Made by a program: the position numbers and the translations under genes. The notes below the pieces were generated by a model. That model searched no databases, was not told the DNA's origin, and worked only from the letters and a program-made list of their open reading frames with translations. A stretch of DNA of 7,945 nucleotides from Ignavibacteriales bacterium UBA6490 (GTDB lineage Bacteria; Bacteroidota; Ignavibacteria; Ignavibacteriales; Ignavibacteriaceae): positions 1-7,945 of the forward strand of contig DJMM01000079.1 in the NCBI GenBank assembly GCA_002435365.1. Direction: 5' to 3'. Numbering within the stretch: position 1 is the first letter of the stretch; each line of letters begins with the position of its first letter. This document shows positions 1-5,731 of the stretch, one piece after another.

Positions 1-188
1 AGAAGGTGTAAAAGCTATAAATAATATTTTCTTAAAAAATTGTCCGAAAAAAATCATTTTATTTAACTTTTTGTTTATCGGGCACCGTACTGATTTTACA
101 CTTGCCGTCTATCATTCCTGCTATTCAAATCAAAGTATAAATATGTTATATTTGAATATTGGTATTTATCAACAATCAATTGCTATTT
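1..188. other. Non-coding upstream region of purL
   Basis: This AT-rich stretch contains no gene I can support. A + strand frame is open from position 2 to a stop at 206-208, but its translation resembles nothing I know and has the look of translated intergenic DNA. On the minus strand an ATG at 57-55 opens 19 codons running off the left edge. It could be the beginning of a divergent gene, but there is too little to judge. The only positive signal is the candidate promoter at 147-154. Confidence 0.5.
147..154 (+). promoter_or_regulatory. Candidate -7 promoter element upstream of purL
   Basis: The octamer TATATTTG matches the Bacteroidota sigma-factor -7 consensus TAnnTTTG at all six fixed positions. 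Transcription would start about seven bases downstream, near 161, leaving a leader of roughly 28 bases before the ATG at 189. I do not see a clear -33 TTG element at the expected distance, and such an octamer can occur by chance in AT-rich DNA, so this is tentative. It agrees with the choice of purL start, because the alternative TTG at 159 would lie at or before the transcript start. Confidence 0.35.
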
Positions 189-2411
189 ATGCTCGAACCC
201 GAAGTTAATATTGAAATTGCCCTTGAACATGGACTCACCTCTGAAGAATATGAAAAAATATTAAAGATATTGGGCAGGACCCCCAGCTATACAGAGCTCG
301 GTATTTTTTCGGTAATGTGGAGTGAACACTGCAGCTACAAAAACTCTATTGCATTGTTAAAAACCCTGCCCCGCAGCGGGGAAAGACTTTTGGTTAGTGC
401 CGGTGAGGAAAATGCTGGATTAATCGATATCGGCGACGGTTATGCTGTTGCATTCAAAATTGAAAGTCATAATCATCCATCTGCGGTTGAACCATACCAG
501 GGTGCTGCCACCGGAGTAGGCGGCATTATGAGGGATATATTTACTATGGGCGCCCGTCCTATCGCTTCATTGAATTCATTGCGTTTCGGCTCCCTGGATG
601 ATGCCAGAACCAGGTATCTTTTTGACGGGGTGGTAAGAGGGATCGGTGACTACGGAAACAGTTTCGGGGTTCCCACCGTTGCCGGTGAAGTATATTTCGA
701 TGAATCGTACCAGGACAATCCTCTGGTAAATGCAATGGCTGTTGGTATTGTTAGAAAAGAACATGTAGCAAGCGCAACCGCGCACGGAAAAGGCAATCCG
801 GTTATGATCGTCGGTTCTTCAACCGGAAGGGACGGTATCCATGGTGCAACATTTGCATCCGAGGAAATTTCTGAAAAATCGGAGTCGAAGCGGCCGTCCG
901 TACAGGTGGGCGATCCTTTTACAGAAAAGCTGCTGCTGGAAGCTTCTCTTGAAATTATTAAAGAGGGGTGGCTGATCGGAATTCAGGATATGGGTGCAGC
1001 CGGTATTTCATGCTCAACAAGTGAAATGAGCGCCAAGGGAAAATCGGGAATGAGTATCAACCTCGATAAAGTACCTTTACGGGAAAAAGGAATGACTGCT
1101 TATGAAATTATGCTTTCCGAAAGTCAGGAACGGATGCTCTGCGTTGTTAAAAAAGGCTATGAAGAGAAAGTAAAAGAAGTTTTTGAAAAATGGGATCTCC
1201 ATTGTGAAATAATCGGCGAGGTAACAGACGACGGTCTGCTTCATATTGATTACCAGGGTGAAAGAAAAGCTGATATCCCGGCTTATGAATTAGTTCTGGG
1301 CGGAGGTGCACCTGTTTATAACCGTGAAACCAGGGAGCCGGGTTATTTAAAGGAAATGCGGAAGCTTAATATATCCGAACTGCCGCAGCCCGATGATTTA
1401 AGAAATTCGTTTATCAAAGTATTCTCATCTCCCAACATTGCTTCAAAAAAATGGGTTTTTGAACAATATGATTCGATGGTAAGAACAAATACAATTGTAG
1501 GTCCCGGCAGCGATGCTGCAGTTATTTATATTAAGGATACCAACAAAGCGTTATCAGTAAAAACAGACTGCAATTCACGTTATGTATATCTTAACCCCAA
1601 GCTGGGAACGCAGATAGCGGTAGCGGAATCAGCAAGAAATATTGTTTGTACCGGGGGTATTCCGCTGGGAATAACCAACTGTCTGAACTTCGGAAATCCG
1701 TATAAGCCGGAAATATACTGGCAGTTCAAACAGGCGATTGAAGGAATGGGAGAAGCCTGCCGGTTCTTTAAAACACCGGTTACCGGTGGAAACGTCAGTT
1801 TTTATAACGAGTCCCCAAATGTTGCAGTTTATCCTACCCCTGTTATCGGAATGGTAGGACTGGTTGAGAATCTTGAAGATATTACAACCGCTTATTTTAA
1901 AAATGAAGGCGACCTGGTATATCTGCTGGGTGATGATTTTGAAGAGATCGGCGGAAGTGAATATTTAAAATCCATATTCAATCTTGTTAAGGGTGATGCT
2001 CCGAAGCTGGACCTTGAAAAGGAAGGGAGGCTGCATAAAACTATTTTAAGACTTATACGTAAACGACTTATAAACTCTGCCCATGATATTTCCGAAGGAG
2101 GGATTATTACTGCACTGGCGGAATGCTGTATTATAAATGAGAATAAGAAGATCGGGGTTTCGGTTAATATTCCGGTTAAAACGAGGGAGGATCTTTCATT
2201 CTTTTCGGAGAGCCAGTCAAGGGTAATAATTTCAGTTTCTCCTGAAAAGAAGGAAGAGGCAGAATCTCTACTTGATTTAATGAAGCAGTCTTTTAAATTG
2301 CTCGGCGTTGCCGGAGGCAGCACTTTTGAAATAAACTCAAAATATAAATTCAGCACGGATGATCTTGCCGGACTTTATCACAGTACTATTTCAAGTATTA
2401 TGAATGTTTAA
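189..2411 (+). CDS. purL: Phosphoribosylformylglycinamidine synthase subunit PurL (small type)
   Basis: This cytosolic enzyme catalyses the fourth step of de novo purine synthesis: FGAR, ATP and ammonia give FGAM. Small PurL proteins work with PurS and the glutaminase PurQ, neither of which is in this window. From the ATG at 189 the product is 740 residues, typical of the small type and much shorter than the roughly 1,300-residue fused form. Visible family motifs in order are WSEHCSYKNS (44-53, with the catalytic-type His47), ESHNHPSAVEPYQGAATG (92-109), QDMGAAGISCSTSEM (266-280), ESQERM (311-316), KTDCN (458-462), NCLNFGNP (497-504), TGGNVSFYNES (532-542) and SAHDISEGG (630-638). This is the duplicated two-half PurM-like architecture, apparently intact. 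The frame can be extended to a TTG at 159, but the added ten residues are not family-like and I prefer the ATG. No clear Shine-Dalgarno precedes it. The 3' end overlaps the next gene by 8 bp. Confidence 0.96.
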   Translation: MLEPEVNIEIALEHGLTSEEYEKILKILGRTPSYTELGIFSVMWSEHCSYKNSIALLKTLPRSGERLLVSAGEENAGLIDIGDGYAVAFKIESHNHPSAVEPYQGAATGVGGIMRDIFTMGARPIASLNSLRFGSLDDARTRYLFDGVVRGIGDYGNSFGVPTVAGEVYFDESYQDNPLVNAMAVGIVRKEHVASATAHGKGNPVMIVGSSTGRDGIHGATFASEEISEKSESKRPSVQVGDPFTEKLLLEASLEIIKEGWLIGIQDMGAAGISCSTSEMSAKGKSGMSINLDKVPLREKGMTAYEIMLSESQERMLCVVKKGYEEKVKEVFEKWDLHCEIIGEVTDDGLLHIDYQGERKADIPAYELVLGGGAPVYNRETREPGYLKEMRKLNISELPQPDDLRNSFIKVFSSPNIASKKWVFEQYDSMVRTNTIVGPGSDAAVIYIKDTNKALSVKTDCNSRYVYLNPKLGTQIAVAESARNIVCTGGIPLGITNCLNFGNPYKPEIYWQFKQAIEGMGEACRFFKTPVTGGNVSFYNESPNVAVYPTPVIGMVGLVENLEDITTAYFKNEGDLVYLLGDDFEEIGGSEYLKSIFNLVKGDAPKLDLEKEGRLHKTILRLIRKRLINSAHDISEGGIITALAECCIINENKKIGVSVNIPVKTREDLSFFSESQSRVIISVSPEKKEEAESLLDLMKQSFKLLGVAGGSTFEINSKYKFSTDDLAGLYHSTISSIMNV

Positions 2412-3360
2412 GAAATATATAAATAAAATAAGGCAGTGGAAGGGATATACATATTTCCGGAAGCTGCGGATGGTCCTTCATTATTCCGGTTATTTAAGAA
2501 GGATCAAAGGTTTCTCCAGGCATTATTTCCTGGGTTTATATAACAGGATAGATGAGCATCATATATTTCTTCTGGGCGGCGGACTTGCCTTTTCGCTCTT
2601 CGTTTGCATAGTGCCTTTTGTACTTATAATTTTTTCCCTTCTCGGAAATATCCTTGATTCAAACTACATGCAGTCCCAGATAAATTACTTTATCGATACG
2701 ATAATCCCCTACTACAAATACAGCGAGTTCGTTAAGAAAATAATCTTTTCAAGGATAGATGAAGTTGTCGAATATAAAACCATTGCCGGAATTATCGGTA
2801 TATTCGGTCTGCTGTTCGCGGCAAGCGGATTGTTCAGCAGCATGCGTACAGTGCTGAACCGGGTATTCGCAGTTGAAACAGATGTTAATTTTTTAATCGG
2901 CAAGCTAAGAGACTTCGCGCTGGTAGTTGCAGTAATCTTAATATTTTTCTTTTCGACTATACTAATGCCGCTTCTTGATGTGCTTAGACAGGCTGCCGAC
3001 AAGCTGAATTTCCTGAGCTTTCTTACCTCGGGAGTATTCGAATATTTTCTCTTTTCGGGAATCTCGTTCCTGGTAATCTTTGTAGTGTTTTTCCTGCTGT
3101 ATATTACTGTCCCTGTGGTTAAGCTGACAAGGAAAACAAATTTAATAAGCGCACTATGGGCTGCATTATTGTGGGAGGGGGCAAAGCAGATATTCGGATA
3201 TTATATATACAACTTTTCCTCGTTTGGAAGAATTTACGGAGCTTACGCATTAGTGGTTGTTGTTGCTTTCTGGATCTATTACTCATCGATCGTTTTTATA
3301 ATAGGGGCAGAAATAGGTCGTTTATATCATGAGCGGAAAGTAATACAGCAACAGGCCTGA
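2404..3360 (+). CDS. YihY/BrkB-family inner membrane protein
   Basis: This is a 318-residue polytopic membrane protein of the YihY/BrkB (formerly 'ribonuclease BN') family. Its molecular role is not settled; the old RNase BN name was a misassignment, and transport or envelope roles have been suggested. A basic cytoplasmic N-terminus (about residues 1-54) is followed by about six hydrophobic segments, near 55-82, 126-150, 169-192, 211-238, 247-270 and 278-302. Family hallmarks are the GGGLAFSLF segment (58-66) with PFVLIIFSLLG after it, the ASGLFSSMRTVLNRVF segment (140-155), and the late YGAYALVVVVAFWIYYS helix followed by GAEIGRLY (301-308). The ATG lies inside the last codons of purL (8-bp overlap, ATGTTTAA) and no Shine-Dalgarno is visible, so translation is probably coupled to purL termination. 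The link to purine synthesis looks positional only. It ends 8 bases from the oppositely oriented phosphoesterase gene. Confidence 0.9.
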   Translation: MFKKYINKIRQWKGYTYFRKLRMVLHYSGYLRRIKGFSRHYFLGLYNRIDEHHIFLLGGGLAFSLFVCIVPFVLIIFSLLGNILDSNYMQSQINYFIDTIIPYYKYSEFVKKIIFSRIDEVVEYKTIAGIIGIFGLLFAASGLFSSMRTVLNRVFAVETDVNFLIGKLRDFALVVAVILIFFFSTILMPLLDVLRQAADKLNFLSFLTSGVFEYFLFSGISFLVIFVVFFLLYITVPVVKLTRKTNLISALWAALLWEGAKQIFGYYIYNFSSFGRIYGAYALVVVVAFWIYYSSIVFIIGAEIGRLYHERKVIQQQA

Positions 3361-3368
3361 CCGGCCGT

Positions 3369-4505
3369 TTAAAGGAATTTCATTTCCACAAAGACTATCT
3401 CGGTTGAGCTGCCTGTTCTTACGGGCGGACCCCAGGTACCCACGCCGCTGCTCACATAAAAATGCGTATTGTTGATCTTCTTATATCCCCAGCTCACTTC
3501 ATAAATCAGATTTGTTATAAAATTCAGGGGGAACATTTGTCCATGGTGTGTATGGCCCGACACCTGAAAATCTATCCCGTTGGCAGCAGCTTCACCAAGT
3601 CTGAAAGGTGTATGATCCATCAGCAGAACCGGATATGCCGGATCCAGTGCAGATGTTAATTCTTTCAATGTTTTTCTTTGTGTGCCTGTAAAGCTGGACT
3701 TGCTTGAATCCTCCCTGCCGATAATATAGAACTGTTTGTTCACCAGCACTGCCTCATCCCTCAAAAGATTTATTCCGTTTTTCGCAATATACTGGGCAGA
3801 TCCGCTTACGCCGTTTATAAATTCATGATTGCCTGTTGAAGCAAACACTCCATATTTTGCTTTGATTGAACCGAGAGCTTTTCCGTCAGTTGGAAGATAC
3901 TCTGATTTGTCATCCACAATATCCCCGGGGATAAGTACGATATCCGGATTAAGTGAATTTATAATGCGGCAAATATCCTGAGTGAATTTCCTGTTATTAA
4001 TTGTCGACAGGTGAAGGTCTGATGCCATCACAATTCTTAAATTTTTAAGATCGGACATCCTTCCGGGTGCTTCAATACTGAGGTTTTTTACTTTTATGAT
4101 ACGGGTATTTATATAACCTGCTGTTATTATTGCAGTGGACAGCAGGAAAACAGAAAAAAATAAAATATGCTTAACAGCGACATAATTATTTTTGATAAAT
4201 GCCGGGTAGTAGTCGAAAAAATGATTGCCTGCCCTGATAAGGTCGAACAGAAGAATAAACAACAGCACATAAAGAATATATGCAAACCAGAAGGAGCCTA
4301 TCCACGTCAGCAGGTCGTAAACAGTTAAGGGAAGATATTTTGCAAATGAACGGGCAGCTATATAAGATAATGCAGCTATAAGAAAAACGATCAGATAAAT
4401 GATCCGGAGTGCCGGAATACCCTGCAATGCCTGCCATCCCCTTATAAATAAATAATAGTTGATTGCAGAATAAACTGTAAAAAATAATAAGAAAAAGACG
4501 ACCAT
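3369..4505 (-). CDS. Membrane-anchored calcineurin-like metallophosphoesterase (YkuE/YaeI type)
   Basis: This 378-residue protein has two parts. Residues 1 to about 135 carry four hydrophobic segments (near 2-22, 33-52, 66-90 and 112-132). Residues 155-378 form a calcineurin-like phosphoesterase domain with all the usual metal-site blocks: SDLHL (162-166, Asp163/His165), PGDIVDD (193-199, Asp195), GNHE (225-228), DH (297-298) and GHTHHGQ (317-323). The domain sequence is closest in feel to the YkuE/YaeI group. Some relatives hydrolyse phosphodiester or pyrophosphate bonds, including the UDP-diacylglucosamine step in lipid A synthesis in some bacteria, but I cannot assign the substrate here. 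The side of the membrane is also not certain. The start codon is preceded on the minus strand by AAAAGG, a weak ribosome site, and by a candidate promoter at 4529-4536. The gene appears to be its own transcription unit, separated from the upstream DHOD-like gene by a terminator. Confidence 0.9.
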   Translation of the reverse strand: MVVFFLLFFTVYSAINYYLFIRGWQALQGIPALRIIYLIVFLIAALSYIAARSFAKYLPLTVYDLLTWIGSFWFAYILYVLLFILLFDLIRAGNHFFDYYPAFIKNNYVAVKHILFFSVFLLSTAIITAGYINTRIIKVKNLSIEAPGRMSDLKNLRIVMASDLHLSTINNRKFTQDICRIINSLNPDIVLIPGDIVDDKSEYLPTDGKALGSIKAKYGVFASTGNHEFINGVSGSAQYIAKNGINLLRDEAVLVNKQFYIIGREDSSKSSFTGTQRKTLKELTSALDPAYPVLLMDHTPFRLGEAAANGIDFQVSGHTHHGQMFPLNFITNLIYEVSWGYKKINNTHFYVSSGVGTWGPPVRTGSSTEIVFVEMKFL

Positions 4506-4528
4506 AGAACCTTTTAAAAATTAAAGCA

Positions 4529-4536
4529 CAAATGTA
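4529..4536 (-). promoter_or_regulatory. Candidate -7 promoter element for the metallophosphoesterase gene
   Basis: Read on the minus strand this is TACATTTG, again matching TAnnTTTG at every fixed position. It lies 23 bases before the phosphoesterase start codon, giving a short predicted leader of under 20 bases, and sits downstream of the terminator that closes the previous gene. No clear -33 TTG is present. Position makes it plausible; chance occurrence in AT-rich DNA cannot be excluded. Confidence 0.35.
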
Positions 4537-4581
4537 TTCAGAAACAGAAAGAATTTTTGTGATGCATTATTGAGCAGCATT

Positions 4582-4666
4582 AAAAAAAAGCCATTACAAA
4601 ATAAGCTGAATTCCAGGTATCGGATGGGAGGGTCAGAAACCTGAAATATTTCGATTTTGTAATGGC
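4582..4666 (-). terminator. Intrinsic terminator of the nifJ/DHOD-like unit, with a nested helix
   Basis: Two 13-base arms, 4654-4666 and 4590-4602, are perfect reverse complements (GCCATTACAAAAT and ATTTTGTAATGGC on the minus strand). The second arm is followed directly by eight Ts on the minus strand (4582-4589). The first arm begins only 7 bases after the DHOD-like stop codon. This is the arrangement of a Rho-independent terminator. The 51 bases between the arms are far more than a normal loop and contain a second 9-bp helix, 4639-4647 with 4610-4618, complete in minus-strand RNA if one G-U pair is counted. A 20-base pyrimidine-rich apical loop caps it. Confidence 0.8.
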
Positions 4667-4673
4667 AAATTAT

Positions 4674-5663
4674 TTATTTAAAAGAATGAAGAACCTTCAT
4701 ATAGTTTGCTCTTTCAAACTGAGAAGGATCCGGTACATTCATATAGCTCATACTGCCGCGCATCTGGGTTACCGATTCATACTCATTTATTTCCATCCAG
4801 TACTGCATTTTAGCAATAACATCGGTTAGATGCGAGATTCCGAACTTCAAAAGTGCGGATGCCATTTGCGTAACTTTTGCACCCGCCATTAACATTTTTA
4901 TTACATCCTTCTCGGTGTAAATACCGCTGGTTGCTGCCAGATCGGCAGAAATTCTTTTATACAGAATGGCAATCCATCTCAGCGGAAGGCGCATGGCCAT
5001 CGGTGTACTCAATAAAACATTTGGAACAACCTCCAGATTATCGAGATCGATATCAGGCTGATAAAACCTGTTGAACAGAACAAGACCGTCAGCTCCGTTC
5101 TTCTCAAGCTGGCTTGCCATATTCGCAACTGAACTGAAAAAAGGTGCAAGCTTTACTGCAACCGGAATGTTTACAACCGATTTAACCTGCTTAAGTATAT
5201 CCACATAACCCTTTTCAATTTCAGCAGATGTAGTATCAAGACCAGTTGCAAGCTGATATATATTCAGCTCCAGAGCATCCGCACCGGCACCTTCAATTCG
5301 TTTGGCATAGTCTATCCATCCGCCGATTGAACTTCCGTTCAGGCTTGCAATAATCGGAATTTCAACTGACTCCTTCGCTTTCCTGATATGCTCAAGGTAT
5401 TCTTCCGGTCCGGTTTTAAATGGTATATTAAACGGAAAATAATTCAGCGCTTCCGCATGAACATCCTGGGTAACCGAAGTAAAATGGTTTAACTCAAGCT
5501 CCTCGTGTTCTATCTGCTCTTCGAATAAAGAATATAGCACAACCGCAGGAGCTCCTGCATCTTCCATTTTTTTAATATTGTCTATATCCTGCGATAAAGG
5601 ACTTGCGCCGGGAACAACCGGATTTTTTAACTCTATTCCAAGGTAATTAGTCTGTAAATCCAT
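4674..5663 (-). CDS. Dihydroorotate dehydrogenase-like FMN-barrel protein, not canonical PyrD
   Basis: The 329-residue product resembles class 1 dihydroorotate dehydrogenases (TIM-barrel flavoproteins). Visible landmarks are the N-terminal LGIELKNPVVPGASPLS (8-24), ASLNGSSIGGW (106-116), LELNIY (131-136), PVAVKLAPFFSS (167-178, with the conserved-type Lys171) and the C-terminal TSGIYTEKDVIKMLMAGA stretch (245-262), which fits the FMN-phosphate site. However, the LNxSCPN loop that supplies the catalytic cysteine in class 1A enzymes reads LNIYQLAT, and the whole protein has no cysteine. It is therefore unlikely to oxidise dihydroorotate in the known way or to carry an Fe-S cluster; substrate unknown. 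The frame runs upstream to 5717, but I chose the ATG at 5663 because AGGAAAG stands just before it and the family motif starts there. It lies 68 bases behind nifJ, so the two are probably co-transcribed and functionally related. Confidence 0.88.
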   Translation of the reverse strand: MDLQTNYLGIELKNPVVPGASPLSQDIDNIKKMEDAGAPAVVLYSLFEEQIEHEELELNHFTSVTQDVHAEALNYFPFNIPFKTGPEEYLEHIRKAKESVEIPIIASLNGSSIGGWIDYAKRIEGAGADALELNIYQLATGLDTTSAEIEKGYVDILKQVKSVVNIPVAVKLAPFFSSVANMASQLEKNGADGLVLFNRFYQPDIDLDNLEVVPNVLLSTPMAMRLPLRWIAILYKRISADLAATSGIYTEKDVIKMLMAGAKVTQMASALLKFGISHLTDVIAKMQYWMEINEYESVTQMRGSMSYMNVPDPSQFERANYMKVLHSFK

Positions 5664-5665
5664 AC

Positions 5666-5672
5666 TCTTTCC
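5666..5672 (-). promoter_or_regulatory. Shine-Dalgarno site that sets the DHOD-like start
   Basis: On the minus strand the sequence AGGAAAG lies two bases before the ATG at 5663, with AGGA itself five bases from it. The in-frame upstream ATG at 5687 and the start at 5717 have no purine-rich site before them, so the site favours the shorter protein. It lies about 22 bases downstream of the intercistronic hairpin. Confidence 0.6.
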
Positions 5673-5694
5673 TAATTTAATATTCATTAAGATT

Positions 5695-5719
5695 AGGTGG
5701 CCGGCAATGCCAACCACCT
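5695..5719 (-). other. Intercistronic hairpin between nifJ and the DHOD-like gene
   Basis: In minus-strand RNA, AGGUGGUUGGC pairs with GCCGGCCACCU around a three-base AUU loop. That is an 11-bp stem, uninterrupted because the two central positions are U-G wobbles; in + strand RNA the same positions are C/A mismatches. The hairpin starts 12 bases after the nifJ stop codon. The bases after it (AATCTTAATG) are not a T-run, so it is not a standard terminator. It could protect the nifJ 3' end, mark a processing site or cause partial attenuation, any of which would change the nifJ to DHOD-like ratio. Confidence 0.6.
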
Positions 5720-5731
5720 CTGTTTTCTAAT

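Noticed and set aside
1..57. Possible start of a divergent minus-strand gene (MIFFGQFFKK...)
   Set aside because: Only 19 codons are visible, there is no ribosome site, and the composition is that of AT-rich intergenic DNA; it cannot be supported from this window.
44..81. CCGA...TCGG short inverted repeat upstream of purL
   Set aside because: Only four continuous base pairs, then mismatches, and no T-run follows; expected by chance.
2..208. A + strand frame open from the left edge to a TAA at 206-208, overlapping the purL start
   Set aside because: Its translation shows no recognisable family features, is rich in residues expected from AT-rich non-coding DNA, and runs across the candidate promoter.
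1892..2356. 154-codon open frame on the minus strand inside purL
   Set aside because: It lies antisense to strongly conserved PurL coding sequence and shows no family features; a shadow frame.
3352..3367. GGCC/GGCC pairing at the convergent junction as a terminator
   Set aside because: Four base pairs from a self-complementary tetranucleotide and no adequate T-run; too weak.
4643..4652. Perfect 10-base palindrome GAAATATTTC in the gap after the DHOD-like gene
   Set aside because: AT-rich, partly inside the terminator structure, downstream of a stop codon, and not repeated near either promoter; no reason to call it an operator.
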